Source: Sapria himalayana (Eukaryota > Streptophyta > Magnoliopsida > Malpighiales > Rafflesiaceae). Taken from it: a stretch of DNA of 64,000 nt. Below the pieces are notes generated by a model, which was not told the DNA's origin, did not search any database, and saw nothing but the letters and a program-made list of their open reading frames with translations. Shown here piece by piece: positions 14,735 to 28,735 of the stretch. The stretch lies in contig JAREIK010005303.1 of the NCBI GenBank assembly GCA_029783825.1, positions 62,001 through 126,000 of the forward strand, read 5' to 3'. The translations under genes were made by a program, and so were the position numbers. The stretch's first letter is position 1. Each line of letters starts with the position of its first letter.

Positions 14735-15125
14735 TCAAACCAAATCATCCTCAAAATTTGTAGGGAATGCTAGCATCTCCTCCGAGGTTTCACAGCCAGA
14801 TCTCGAAATTCTATCTGTTGCACCAATGACGCTAACTGTGACTTCATATAGGACATCTGCTGTTGCATTATATTCATAATTTCTTTCATCTCATCATTCA
14901 TTTCTTTAATTTTTTTTGCATTTCTTCCATCAAATTAGTATACTTCTCAACCTTCTGTTCTTTAATTTCATATATTTCTTTTTTCGAGTGAGATATCTTC
15001 TCATCTTTCTTTTTCATTTTAGTCTACATAACTATAATACATTCATTTGTTTCCATTGCTTGTTGTTTGATTGCCTCATCCACCATTACTGAGACACGTG
15101 AATTAGAAGCACGCCCCTTATTTGT
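14735..15125 (-). pseudogene. CACTA-A transposase relic, C-terminal coiled coil
   Basis: Read on the minus strand from about 15125, the sequence gives RVSVMVDEAIKQQ, then a Lys/Glu-rich helix (KMKKKDEKISHSKKE, then IKEQKVEKYTNLMEEMQKK). This parallels the VDEMVEQ plus coiled-coil C-terminus in CACTA-B at about 58700-59040. A TAG interrupts it after NECIIVM, and a slip after the EEMQKK block shifts the frame. Homologous sequence resumes downstream (QQIEFRDL). It is the tail of a Ptta/En/Spm-type transposase. The upstream exons present in CACTA-B are missing. Confidence 0.7.
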
Positions 15126-15345
15126 ATACATATATTACATCTTTTGTCATATAAAAGTTCATATTTGAGCCTGAGGCTTAAGGGCTGGAATTAGATAAGA
15201 GTAAGACTCTTATTTGTATTATACTATATATTAGCCTGATCAATGGACACTCTCATGCTATGTGCTTACATATTATTGATCTTATATCTTTTGCCATTTA
15301 ATTTCAAGTAAGTGCAACAAATTAGTATTATCTCATATATAATTA
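15126..15345 (-). other. CACTA-A segment conserved with CACTA-B upstream region
   Basis: It matches the reverse complement of about 56290-56510, with landmarks GACACTCTCATGCTATGTGC and CAACAAATTAGTATTATC. In CACTA-B the same block lies just upstream of the coding relic, so the exons between were lost here. Confidence 0.7.
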
Positions 15346-15359
15346 TATGTTAGGATTAG

Positions 15360-16967
15360 AAAATGTATTTTTAAATAGTTACATATAGATAAACATATAA
15401 ATATATATAGATATATGCATACAAGTAGTTATAAGTAAATTTAAATAAATATATACAAGTTATAAACAATTATATAGATTTACATATATGTATACATAAT
15501 AAAAAATAAAGTTATATTTATTTATAGAGTTTTTTATAGTTATACAAATATTTATGTATAGTTTTACACATATAGTTAAACATTATGTTGTATGTTTTTA
15601 TACATATAATTATAAATATAGTTACATGTGGTTATACATATAGTTACACGTATTTTTAAACTTATATTTATACATGCATGTATATATATTTTATCATATA
15701 ATTTCATATATTTATACATATAGTTATGTATAGGTATGGATATACTAAAATACATTTTTTATACTAATATATAAAAATGTATATTAAATACATATTGTTA
15801 ATTATATATTTAAATATAATTATGTATAAAGTTTTTATATGTATACATATAGTAAGAGAGAATTATTTATAGCTACATATTAGTATACATATAATATATA
15901 TATTGTTATAAAAAATTATATATCGTTAAACATATATATATATATATATTCATACTAGTAGTTATATTTAGTTATACTTAAAAATATACAATGTTATAAC
16001 CAAATATATAGATTTACATATATGAAAACATATATGTATAAATAGTAAAAAAATAGTTATATTTATTTATATAAAGTTTTATTTAGTTTTACAAATATTT
16101 ATATATAGTTATACACATATAATTAAACATAATGTTGTATGTTGTTATACAGGTAATTATAATTATAGTTGCATGTGGTTATATGTATAGTTACACGTAT
16201 ATTTAAACTTATATTTATACATGTAAGTATATATATTTATTTTTATAATTTTATATATCTATACATATAGTTATCTATAGGTAAGATATAGTAAAATATA
16301 TTTTTGAATGCTAATATATACAAATGTATATTAAATAAAAGTTGTGAATTATATATTTAAATATAGTTATGTCTAAAGCCTTTATAGTAATACATATAAT
16401 AAGATTCAATTATTTATAGTTATATGTTATTAAACATATAGTATATATAGCTATAAATATTTTTATATAGTTAAACATATAGTTATATATAGATATATTC
16501 ATACAAATAGTTATACATAAATATATTAAGTTATAAATAAATATATAGATTTACATATATGTATACATAGTTACAAATATAGTTATATTTTATTATATAG
16601 AGTGTTATATAGTTATACAATTATTTATATATAGTTATACAAATATTTATATATAGATATACACATATAGTTAAAAATAATGTTGTATGTTATTATACAT
16701 GTAATTATAAATATAGTTACAAGTGGTTATAAATATAGTTACACATATAGTTATACTTATATTTATACATGTAGGTATAATAATTTATTTATATAATTTT
16801 ATATTTCTATACATATAGTTATCTATAGGTATAGATATAGTAAAATATATTTTTGAATACTAATATATAAAATGTATATTAAATATAAGTTAGAAATTAT
16901 ATATTTAAATATAATTATGTATAAAGCTTTTATAGTAATACATATAGTCAAAGATAATTATTTGTAG
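15360..16967 (+). repeat. AT-rich satellite block with roughly 548-bp units (three copies)
   Basis: The block is made of ATATAGTTATACA-type short motifs organised into a longer unit. The landmark GTTGTATG occurs near 15586, 16134 and 16682, giving a constant step of about 548 bp, with flanking words in the same order in each copy (ACATGTGGTTATA, TTTATACATGTAGGTAT, AATGTATATTAAATA). The same unit recurs beside the second ARF copy and in CACTA-B. No coding content. Confidence 0.85.
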
Positions 16968-17906
<939 letters not shown>

Positions 17907-18450
17907 ATAGTATACATTATGAAAAAAAGAGTTATATATAGTTAAACATATAATTATATATAGATATATTCAAACAATTAGTTATAAGTAGTTATACATA
18001 TAAATATACAAAGTTATAAATAAATATATAGATTTAATTATATGAATACATATATGTATACATAGATACTAATATAATTATATTTAATTATATAGAGTGT
18101 TACATAGTTATACAAATATTTATATATAGTTATACACATATAGTTATAAATATTTATGTAGTTAATGATATAGTTATATATAACATTTTTATAGTTATAC
18201 GTATAGTAAAATACATTTATATATAGTTATGTATTATTATACATATGATATATTTTGTTAAAAATATAGACATATAGAATTACTCATATAGTTATAAAAT
18301 ATTATATAGTTAAAAAAATAATTATATATAGTTATTAATATAGTTATAAAAATAGTTTACATAGTTACAAAAATAGTTAAATATAATTATGAAGAGTTTT
18401 ATATAGTTATACAAATATTTATATATAGTTATCATATACTATAATAACAA
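17907..18450 (+). repeat. AT-rich satellite block, continuation after the ARF retrocopy
   Basis: The same ATATAGTTATACA-type sequence resumes directly after the right copy of the target duplication and runs to about 18450. A matching continuation follows ARF copy 2 at 31260-31790. Confidence 0.8.
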
Positions 18451-18593
18451 CACACTCTCAAATGCCCAATTGAATTACACCACTATAGAGAAAGAACTTG
18501 TATAAATAATCTTTTCTTTTGGCAAGTTAATATCATGTTTAGTGGGAACCAAAGTCATAGTATATACTAAATATTCCATAATCAAATTCACAT
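18451..18593 (+). repeat. Right flank of the duplicated ARF-satellite segment
   Basis: This stretch is nearly the same as 31766-31919 (landmarks CAATTGAATTACACCACTAT and TTTTGGCAAGTTAATATCAT). Similarity stops at about 18593 and 31919, which marks the right end of a duplicated segment. Confidence 0.8.
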
Positions 18594-19289
18594 CCAACTC
18601 TGCATGGTAAGCAGAAATCTAGTATCATTAACAAATTTCATAGGCTTCAGTCTTTACGAAAACTAATTGACAAATAGAAATTTTAAAAAGTTGCCCGGTG
18701 AAAATTAGAATAGTACATGCCCAGAAAAACATAATTTTTTTCTTCCAAAACAAAACAAAAAACAACACGTGCCAAAACAAAATAATATAATGTCTAATGT
18801 CCTTGATGCTACTTCAATCACAACATGCTTTCTATCTTATAAATCAAACATGCTCTCGAAGATAAATTTTCATTATGTATTTCTTCTACTGTGTGGCATT
18901 ATACTTGGTCTCTTTGATAGGTTTGGTTGCATTATAAATGAAGCAACGAAATGCATGTATTTATATTTTTGAACATGATATCAAAGTGGGGGAAATAAAA
19001 GTGATAATGCCGCCTCAACCTCCATCATTTTAGCTAACATGCTGGAGACTACCCCAAGACACCTGATGTTTTTTTAAAGAACAAAAGTAAAAGTGTTTGG
19101 AGTATGCCATCAATATAAGCACTACACTACCTAGACTATATACAAGTGAAATAAAAAATACAAAGATTAAAATAGTGCAATAAATATAATGAATATTATA
19201 TATATTCATCACCTCAAACTTAAAAGAAAAATGAAATTAAGATACTCTAGATAATTCTCATTAAAATCTTTTCCAACAATTGTGATGAG
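18594..19289. other. AT-rich stretch without a recognised feature
   Basis: No domain, RNA gene or repeat is recognised. Small open frames at 18769-18972 (plus) and 19030-19212 (minus) have no informative motif and are not called. Confidence 0.5.
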
Positions 19290-19495
19290 AATGGTTATTG
19301 CCTAGCCCAGCACATACCCAACCCAGAATAACTGAGGTCTGAACCAGGAGAGCTAGTCATGTGCTCTTCAGGGCCTAGCCATGGCACCTAGTCCACCTCA
19401 CAAGGGCCCAGTCCCTAGACCTTGGACCCCTGTGGGCCATGTCCACTGGACAGTGTGTGCAGGTGGCAAGTGCTGAGCATGATGGCAGCATTATA
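19290..19495. other. GC-rich island of unknown origin
   Basis: About 200 bp of markedly higher GC content sits in very AT-rich surroundings. It has repeated GGCCTAG/GGGCCCAG/CCTAG-type words (such as AGGGCCTAGCCATGG and AAGGGCCCAGTCCCTAG). I see no open frame, no terminal repeats and no tRNA-like promoter boxes that I trust. Confidence 0.5.
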
Positions 19496-21984
19496 TCAAT
19501 ATATTATACATAACATAAAAGTGTGAATTGTTATGTGTATCTATATATACACATAATATAATAAATGTGAATTACAATATACAAAATACATACATTATGT
19601 ATATAGAATGTACATACAATATGTATATATACTCATATTTAATATATACATATACACATTGTATATAGATAAAAATTATTGTGTATATACATGTATACAT
19701 AATGTAAATACAAAATATATACATACTTACCTAGTATATAAAAAATTTAAAATTATGAATTTAAAAAATTAAATAACATTAAAAAAATTTTAATTTAAAA
19801 TTATAATTAATACTTATTAAATAAAAAATGGTAACATAATTTTTCAAATTATAACTAAAACATAAAAAATATTACAAATCATTAAGTCATAAAATGATAA
19901 AAATTATAAGATCATTTTCAATCTATCTATTATGATCGATACAACTTTAAATTTTATAATATATATCATCAAATATATTTTGTGGTAATGTAGGAATTTG
20001 ATTCTTGAAGACTCATCTGTGTATTATCTTAAACTTCTATCATAACAAATTTTCGTTAATATTGATTGTAATTTGATTTTCCTATCTAAAATAAAATTAA
20101 CAATCATAAATATGATAGACTTTAATATACAATAAACATTGTAAAGATCAAAAAATCACGAGATATTTTAGATATCATGAAACATATTTTATATACTTTT
20201 TACAAAGTCTTTGCAACTAGATTCTTCATATCCTCTAAAAAAGTATAACAATAATTGATGTCCAAGTATTTTAACAAGTTATTCTTGTAGCTCTAACTTA
20301 TCACTTACCTATAACTAATTTGAATTAATTCATATTCATATCTAGAACAATAATGATGATAACAAGTTATTCATTTATAAAAAATGAATATATGAATATA
20401 TTCATATCTTAAGATAAAAATGACTTAAGTTTATATAATCCATGAATCAAATAACATTAATATATTATTTTACATCCTGACATATTCAATGTTATATGAT
20501 GTCTTTTTAAAATGTATATTTAATGAAATCTACTGATAATTTTTTTTGTATCGAATCTATTTAGTTTTAATGATATTTTGAAATTTTTTAATAATATATG
20601 ATATGATTTCAATGAGCAATATTCAATGAATCTCTTGGTATTACTTGAGAAGGATTGAATAAGTTTGGTAGCATTTGATGATAAGTCCATGTTTTTTAAT
20701 CACATTCAAATTTTATTAATGATACGTCTTTTTATTTTTGCATGTGAATTTTTTTGATCAATTTCAATCATTTTCAATAAATATGTAAGATATGTTAACA
20801 TATTTTTTATAGTTCATGATTAAATTATATGTGTTGGTCTTACAAAAATAAAACATACATCAAATAGTTTGAAATAAAAATTCATAAGAAATAATGAAAT
20901 AAAAATAAACAATAAAATAATATACAAACTAATAACACTTAAGATTTGAATGATAAAAAAATGAAAAAAAACTCGTTTATAAATGTGCAAGAGGAGCTCT
21001 CAAACGAAAGAGTAAGCAAGATGAATCTTCACCCACCCATAGTTGACTTTTCCCCACATATCTATGATCTTCAATTATATTTGTTGGATTTTTATACAAA
21101 TTGATAATTTTCAATATTTTTAAATAATATCAAACATTTGTTTAATGATATATGAGTTTAAATGATATATGATTTATTTTGATATATGTTAATATTTGTT
21201 TTATGACACTTGATTTTTTTTATTATAATTCCAAAACAATTCATTGATATTTGACATCATAAAATCAATCCTACTCCATCAAATAGAAATATATTTTTTT
21301 TATATATGTCCACAAATTATTGTTCATTTTGAATACAATAAAAATTTTTGTTACACTTGCTAGTAAAAATTGTAAATAATGTACACTTTTAATGATTTAA
21401 ACATGATATATAAAACTAAAATATGAACATGTTGTAAAATTTTTAAAAAATAAAAAAATATTCATAAATAATTGAAGTCATAAAAAGTTGTCTTAAAACG
21501 ATTTGAAAATAAATCACCAATATATAAAAAATATAAAATGATAAAAAATCATGAATATTTATCACATTTCAAAGAAAATAGTTAAGAAAGTTAGATTTTC
21601 ATGACATTTAATGGAAAGATTTTAGTGTCAATCAAAAATATTCTATCAAATATCATGTAATTATCATTGAAATATATATCAAATAGTATTATCCCTCCAT
21701 CAAATGTATTGGATAATGTTCAAGATTCTTTCAATCACCACTTACATTGCAAAACAGCATCATAAAACTAAATTAATATACATTGTTTATATATATATAT
21801 ATATATATTGCAAATTTAATGCATTTATACACACACGCACAACATCATATGTATATATGCATATGCATATATGTATGCGAATCTATAAATATATATATAG
21901 ATATATTGATGTTATTATATATGATGCATATATTTATATGTGGATTTTATAAATGATATACATGTACATATAAATTTACATATA
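19496..21984. other. AT-rich region without a recognised gene
   Basis: About 2.5 kb of very AT-rich sequence. There are ATATAC-type runs near 19530-19730 and a TA microsatellite near 21788-21808 followed by palindromic GCATATGC words. The 82-codon open frame at 21704-21952 is low-complexity and not supported. Confidence 0.5.
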
Positions 21985-22279
21985 TGTGATAAAGGCGATC
22001 TTAAATCATGATTGAATGAAAAAATAATTACTTGTTTAATTTACAGTATTACATATATTTTTATGCGCTAAGAAGAGAACGGCTAAAAAATAAAATATAG
22101 AAAGAAAGAACATAATTTTGATCCAAAGATCATATCCTAATTTTGATTCTAGGAAAATAAAATATATAAAGAGATATTATTAGTAAAATGAAGATTGTTG
22201 CTGGCGATAGTCATCTCTTAAAATATTTATTTGCTAGATCTTTCTCTATTTGGTTTTATTCATAGTGTGTTCATTTTCA
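21985..22279 (-). repeat. Probable copia 3' LTR
   Basis: Immediately after the polypurine tract the minus strand begins TGAAAATGAACACAC and can be read to a terminal ATCACA near 21985. That gives about 295 bp with TG...CA ends, a usual copia LTR size. No second LTR is available for comparison, so the outer end is inferred. Confidence 0.45.
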
Positions 22280-22290
22280 CTCCCCTTCAA
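22280..22290 (-). other. Copia polypurine tract
   Basis: The minus strand reads TTGAAGGGGAG directly before the TG that should begin the 3' LTR. This is the usual primer site for plus-strand synthesis in copia elements. Confidence 0.6.
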
Positions 22291-22371
22291 GCATGGCAAT
22301 GCAATAGAATGAGTGCTAAACTTGTATTAAAAGTCATTAAATAAGAGGTATTAAAAACATTCATTAAAATA

Positions 22372-25360
22372 TCAACAATTTTTTAGAGGAAAGATGACGG
22401 AGTTAAAAAAAGCTGAACATGACATTTTCATGAATAAAATGGTAGTCAATTTCAATGTATTTGATGCAGGCATGAAACATATGATTATGTAATAAGTGAA
22501 TAACATTTTGATTGTCACAAAGGGGGAGTGGTTGATGTTCGGTTTGAATTCTAATGTCATGGAGAAGATATTGGAGTCACATGAGATCAGCAATAGTAGT
22601 GACCATAGTGCAATATTATGTTTATGTACTAGAGTGGGAGATGGTAGGTTACTTTTTGGAACCAAAATTGATGTATTTTCATGAATAAAATGATAGTTAA
22701 TTTCAAAGTGTTTGATGCAAGCATGAAAAATATGATTATGTAACAATAGTGTGAATAACATTTTGATTATCATGAAGAAGGAGAGGGTGACGTTCGAGTT
22801 GAATGCCAATGTCATGAAGAAGATATTGGAGTCACATGAGATTAGTAACAATAGTGACCATGGTTTGATTTTATACTTATGCACTAGAATGTGATATATT
22901 AGGTTACTTATTTGAAGCAAAATTAATGTATTTTGATTCAAGAAAGATGCAAAAACTAAAAGTAATTTGTTGAGCTAAAAGGATGAATCACCTAATCTAC
23001 ATTACAAAAGGCATTAAAAGTAAGTGAAATTTATTATAAATATTTCAAACCACGTTTGAGGGTTTCCTTGATGCAACTAAGTATGTGTTTGACTACATGA
23101 AAGTCCATGGTTAGATTTTGGAAGTGTTGACTGACTAAGTTTACAGCATAACTATGATCAAGGTGAGTTAATGTGAGACATTGAAGGGACCCACAAAGTC
23201 ATTGGTAAGTTATAAGATTAGTGAGATGCTCATCATCTGGAAAAGGAGTAGGGTTGTGGACAATGAGGGAATTTGTTTTTGTAGCATCAAGCATGTTTGT
23301 TTTAACTAACAGATCATGTGCATATTTAATTTGAGTAAAAAAAGAGGCATCGGAAAATTTTTAAGCTCTATCCCTATAAAATAATTGAGATTGCATAAAT
23401 ACTTCAAAGAGAAATCATCATTTAGTCAAGTAATGAGTTAAGATATAAAAAAGTGGTCATTACCAATAAGAATTATATCATCAAGATAAACAAGAATGAG
23501 GACAAGATAAGTAAGTGTGATGAATTAATAAAAAGTTATCAGCTTGACTGAATTTAAAACAAAAAAAAAGATTTTCGACAAAAGTTTAGCAACCCAAGCA
23601 CAAGGGGCTTATTTAAGGCTATATATAGACTTGTGTAGAAGACAAACACAATGCATGCAGATTGTTCTCACAAAACTAGGAGATTATTTCATGAAAATCT
23701 TCTCAAAGAGATAACCAATTAGGAAAAGATTCTTGACAATAGAGAGGATGAGATGACTAGTGGTAGCCTTGAAGAACTAAATGTTTCACCAAAATCAAGT
23801 CTAGGAATTTGGGAAAATCTCTTAGCAACTAAACATGCTTTAAAGCAATAAATCATATCATATTCTTTGAATTTGTTGCAATATACCATTTTTTGCCAAT
23901 AACATTAACATTAGAAGGTTTGGACACTAAAGTCCTAAGTGTTATTAGCATGAATAGTAGCATGTTCTTCTTGCATGTAAGGTATGCTGATGGAGAACCT
24001 TGAGAGTATTTTTTTAGTGTCTTAGGATCATTGCTAACAATAAAGACAATTCTTGAAAACTATTCATCAAGATTAGAAAAAGTTGTAATGGAAAGATTAT
24101 GAAAGAAAGATAATTCATTGTTTATATAGAGAAAACAAATCTCATTAATGACTACGTGTTGAGAAATGTAAATCTAATTTGATGGTGGATCAAGACATCT
24201 ATAAAATTTGTGCAGACAATTATATCCTAAGAAAGAACAAGGTACAACCTTTTTTGAAGATTTTTGCATGTTATAGGCTTTTAAATAAATAAAGAAGAGT
24301 ATACCAAAAACACATAAGATATAGTAACTTGGATGGTAACCAAATAATTTAAAATATTGATAATTATTACCAAATATAAAATAGATGTATTCTGTCAATA
24401 AGATAAGACATAAGTAGCAATTAAGAAGGTATCAACTAGATTTTAAAGGGACATTAGCATGGAAAACAAGAGTACAACTTATTTCTACAATATGTCAATA
24501 TTTTATCTCAGCTAATCACCTAATCCATTTTGTTCATGGGTATTTAAATATGATATTTATTTTATCCCATATTGAAGCAAATGATTTGAAAAATTACTGG
24601 AAGAAAACTCATCTACTCCATCATATTACAAAGTTTTTATCAAAAAGTTTTTCACAAACATTTGAAAATTTAGAAAACATGTGTAAAATTTAGATTTGTA
24701 GCTTAAAGGATATACACATATGTATCGGATAAAATCATCAATAAAAATAATAATGTATGAAAATTTATGTGTGGAAATAAGAAGTATTGTGCCAAATATA
24801 TCACTTTGAATTTTTGCAAGATGAAAACTCATAGTAGTTCTTGATTTATTAAATAAACCTTTGTGATAGTTTCCAAGTTGATAATTAGTGCAAGGAATAT
24901 CCTTATCTATCCAATTGGAAATAGTAAGAACCTTTTTATTCTTTAAATTCTTTAAAAAGACATAATTAGGATGCACTAAATGAACATACCAAATTTTTGA
25001 GTATAATACTTGAGATTTTGTAATAATATAAGTTTCCCTTTTTTTCATGTTAAAGGATAAAAAGAATTCTTATTTATGATAATTTGTCATTATCTACTAT
25101 ATAGAATCCTTGATAACAAAAATAGAAAATGTTTAATTCAAATAACAAATATTGTCATGATTAAGTTGACTAACTGATAATAAATTATTTTTTATCTCAA
25201 GAACTACTAAAACATCTTTAAAATTTAATTTATCATGATGAATGTTAAGAGATACATTACCAGTATAGTATGTAATTAGTAATGCTTCTCTATCTCCAAC
25301 AAGAATGCGATCATTACCAAAATATGGTTTCAAGGTTTTTAATTTAATTCACATTTGAGG
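22372..25360 (-). pseudogene. Copia gag-pol relic (integrase, RT, RNase H)
   Basis: Recognisable pieces on the minus strand, in order. At 25333-25133 is the VGD/LLSVSQL block before integrase. At 25048-24626 are GAG-pre-integrase and the integrase start (YVHLVHPNYVFLKNL, CTNYQLGNYHKG, then IIFIDDFIRYICVYPL). At 24398-24174 is the integrase C-terminal region (FKLFGYHPSY, VPCSFLGYN, YRCLDPPSN). At about 23850-22950 is the RT, with AKRF, a degraded RQLDV-NNAFLHG region and YLDDIIL at 23488-23477. At 22941-22372 is RNase H, with the HACIKHFEINYHFIHE block. Many frameshifts and stops separate them. The RNase H part is duplicated in tandem. Confidence 0.85.
22430..22930 (-). repeat. In-frame 255-bp tandem duplication inside copia RNase H
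   Basis: The word GATATTGGAGTCACATGAG occurs at 22567 and 22822, a step of 255 bp. The minus-strand peptide LLLLISCDSNIF followed by the HACIKHFEIN-like block appears twice in one open frame. Because 255 is divisible by three, the duplication kept the frame open and produces the 189-codon frame at 22372-22941. Confidence 0.8.
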
Positions 25361-25479
25361 ATACTCAGCTTTGTGAATAGCTGAATTTTAACTCATAATT
25401 TTCCAAGGGAATCCATCAAGGTGAAGATGGCATGCTCAAGAATGTAAATTTTAAATTATCATAACTTATATTACCTAGA

Positions 25480-27276
25480 ATCTTTTTGAGTTATGTGGAA
25501 ATAAGTGTAAGTAATAATTTGTAATAATTTTTCCTGTCCTCCTTCTATTTTTTTACAAATCATACTTTTAGCATATTTAATGCTCCTAGTAGATTGAATA
25601 ATCTAATATCATATAATAATAATGCCTTTCCAAAATGAAATATCATCTCAAGAGGAGATATTCCAAATATCATATGAGGCAATATAGTAATGATGGATCC
25701 AATGGATCGATAATGAATCCTATTTATTATTGATACACAATAGTTTTTTAATGAAAAAAAATATTATTCTTTTGGTTGATCAAAAGAAGACCCAAACCAC
25801 TATGAGAAATAGGTTTACAAACCATGCTCCATGAGATCTTGTGCCTATATATATCTCCCTATGGTTGGGGAGCCCTATAAAAATCTTCTACACAAGTTAT
25901 CAATGGAAATGATAATAGCCTGAGGGATGAGGAAGAGTAAAAACTAGTATCCTCAATTCCTTGGATGATAAAATCCAACAACTCTATCCTCTTTGTGATA
26001 GACAATAGTTTTTCAGCCCATAGTTGTATTATAGAAGAGATCTCATGGACTATAGAAGAATTGTGAAGTGATCAATCTACTTGATGATTATGAAACTCCC
26101 ATAAATATAAAAGGAAGTTTGATGTGTGAGAAATTAGAATTATTAATGATCAATTTGTGGTGCTCAAGTTTTATCCCTCCAAATAAAATGTTCAATTTGG
26201 AAGGATTATTTTGCAGTCCTGATGGTTCAGAAAATAATTGGACACTATCTAATAAGGAATGAATAGAAGATCATTCTCTTTTTGAAAAAAAAAGATAAAT
26301 ATCATCTACATATATAAGATGAGAAATTTATTGTTTAGTATGTCATGGATGGAAGAAAAATATAGTATGTAGTGGTATAATTAATTAGTTTTGATAGGTA
26401 TTCCATAACAATAATAAAGATGTGGGGAGATAGTGGATCATCATAAGTCAAACCTTTTATTTTCTAAAAAATACCCATGCATATGCCCATTTATCATTAT
26501 GTAATAGCTGGTGGTTGAAATACACATATATAAAATATTGATGATCTTGTTTGGGAAGCCTAGTGCATGCAACATCTCAATTATGAATATCCAATTTACC
26601 ATGTCAAAGATCTTTTGCAGGTCTATCTTGATAAAACACCTAGGAGATATACCCTTCCTCGTATATCTCCTAATTAGATGTTGAGCAAGAAAAAAATTAT
26701 TCATTATTAACCTTCCTTAGTATACAAAAGTTTGGTCAATAAAATCATTAACTATAGACTTGATTTATGAAATTATTAGTTTAAGTATGATCTTGTTAAT
26801 GACATTACAACAAGAAATCAATCTATAATCTTTAATAGTAGATGAATGAAAAGATTTAAAAATTAAAACAATACATGCATGATTGATATGTTCCAAGATT
26901 TTTCCATTAATAATAAATGCTTATCATGCATTAGTAACATCTTGTCTAAAATAATTCTTTGAGTGTTTACAAAATTTCAAGCAAACCCCATCAGACCCTA
27001 GGGATTTTAAATCCTCATTATTAATAAGGGTAATTTTTATTTTTTCATAGAAAAAGGATAAAGACAATTTCCTATATGTTCAAGGGTCAAGATCATTACA
27101 AACTTGACTACGTCCACCTAGATAGGAGGGGGATTGTATGTAGTCCCAAAAATATTTTGAATATTATTTATGAATTTTAATATCACTCCTCCTAAAAAGG
27201 TAGTAGGGTCCCCATTTCCATCGATAATAGAGACAATATAATTATTTTACAACCTTCAGTTAATAATGGCATGAAA
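25480..27276 (-). pseudogene. Second LINE relic: reverse transcriptase, 5'-truncated
   Basis: Minus-strand frames, pieced by eye, give a continuous series of L1 RT landmarks. Near 27270-27200 is the segment before RT (FHAIIN, NNYIVSIID). Near 26970 is a GPDG-like box and near 26830 KDYR-ISCCNVINKII. At 26704-26441 is the palm start (AQHLIRRYTRKGISPRCFIK, IDLQKIFDMVNW, LGFPNKIIN). At about 26450-26390 is LTYDDPLSPHLFIIVMEYLS (GDP is degraded to DDP). Near 26300 is a V-D-D box. Near 26060-25780 is an LGVS-like block leading to a C-terminal LCRRFL-WGS block. Stops and frameshifts are frequent. It is a different LINE copy from the one at the left edge, more decayed, and it lies next to the copia relic. 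Confidence 0.8.
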
Positions 27277-27900
27277 TGTAATGCCCAAAAAAAATGATTT
27301 GGGCAATTAAATAAGATAAATGTTGGGTTAAGCCAAACTTGGGGTTTTCTAAGAAATTAAGAAATGATTAAATGATAATTGATAAATATTAAATGATATA
27401 TGATTATATGGATAAATGTCAAGTGCAAATGAATATGTAAATATATATTCGAGTATTATATGTTAAATAAGAAATTGACCAAACCCTAAAAATTAACTAA
27501 TAGAAAAAGGGAAAAATATAAATTTGGTAAATGAGGACCTAAGGATCATATATGAATATATTTATATGCCTATGTATGATAATGAGAAACTTGAAATGCA
27601 AATAAATAAAATATGGTATATATAATATTCATATATTCTCTTAATATATGAATATATTATGAGAAACTTGTTATATCTAGACATAAATAAGATATAGAAT
27701 ATATATGTCTAAAAAGTAAAATTAACTCATATTAAATAGACCAACCTATCATTTAACTCTAACTTATTTGAATTAAAAAGTTATCATCTTTAGATACTTC
27801 ATAATCATAATTTCATTAAAAAAATACTTATTTTCTTAATATTTAAATAGATTTTTTAATTAATCAGAAATTTTACTTTTTTATTCTTATAGCTAATTAA
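27277..27900. other. AT-rich stretch, possibly a decayed LTR
   Basis: The stretch begins TGTAATGCCC, a start resembling some plant LTRs, directly against the LINE relic. No matching partner, CA end or coding region is visible, so this is only a suggestion. Otherwise AT-rich without features. Confidence 0.2.
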
Positions 27901-27914
27901 TTCCTAATCTAAAT

Positions 27915-28225
27915 GTAATAAGTTTTTATAGTTATACATATAGTAAGATACAATTATTTATCATTATATGTTATTATACATATAGTATGTATAGTTATAA
28001 ATAGTTATATATATAATTAAACATATAGTTATATATAGATATATTCATATAAGTAATTATATTTAGTTGTACATAAATATATACAAAGTTATAAACAAAT
28101 ATATAGATTTACATATATGTATACATAATTACAAATATAGTTATATATAATTATATAGAATTTTATATGGTTATACAAATATTTATATATAGGTTTACAC
28201 ATATAGTTTAGTAGCAAATATAACA
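27915..28225 (+). repeat. AT-rich satellite fragment (548-bp family)
   Basis: The same ATATAGTTATACA-type satellite as at 15360-16967. It is followed at 28200-28320 by a unique block that matches the reverse complement of about 55910-56030 in CACTA-B (landmarks ATAACAGATGAAG and CTAAATTCTACTTCACTGAAA). This supports it belonging to the CACTA-A backbone. Confidence 0.75.
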
Positions 28226-28329
28226 GATGAAGAGTTTTAGATTACTATAAACCTTGTAAATTATTGATTTAATGCAAACCATGCTAAATTCTACTTCACT
28301 GAAAACTCTATCTCATGATTTTGCAAACC

Positions 28330-28735
28330 TTAATTTCATAAATATATATAATATTATAATATATATGTACATATATAATATTATAATATATATGTACATA
28401 TATAATGATATATATGTACATATACAAATATAGTAGTATATATGTATTCACTAGTATATATGTATATGTACATATATACTTGTATATATGTACAAGTATT
28501 TATATGTACATATATACTCAGTAAATGTATATATACACTACAGTGTATATGTACATATATACACTACAATATATATGTACATGTATATACATTTACAAGT
28601 AGTGTATATGTACAAATATGTACATATATACTGGTAAATACTTATACATATATACTAGTATATATGTATATGTACATACAATATATGTACATATACACTA
28701 TAGTGTACATGTACATATATACTCAATCAAGTTCC
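28330..28735 (+). repeat. Palindromic TATATGTACATATATAC minisatellite
   Basis: Repeated short units each contain the dyad ATATGTACATAT, with ACTACAGTGT or ACTAGTAT spacers. It resembles the 23-bp minisatellite blocks in CACTA-B at about 60260-60580, 61300-61640 and 62400-62990. The 115-codon open frame across it is low-complexity. Confidence 0.75.

Larger units (their letters stand above)
21985..25400 (-). mobile_element. Degraded Ty1/copia LTR retrotransposon
   Basis: On the minus strand, from right to left, the sequence preserves the end of gag/protease spacing (LLSVSQL), GAG-pre-integrase, integrase, reverse transcriptase with YLDDIIL at 23477-23488, RNase H, a polypurine tract and a probable 3' LTR. 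That is the copia domain order (integrase before RT). No matching 5' LTR is visible near 25400, so the 5' end is lost or overwritten by the neighbouring LINE. It lies inside CACTA-A and is in the same orientation. Confidence 0.85.

Noticed and set aside
14900..15100. Lys/Glu-rich peptide at 14.9-15.1 kb as a host coiled-coil protein
   Set aside because: The order of words and the flanking non-coding blocks match the C-terminal part of the CACTA-B transposase relic, so it belongs to the transposon.
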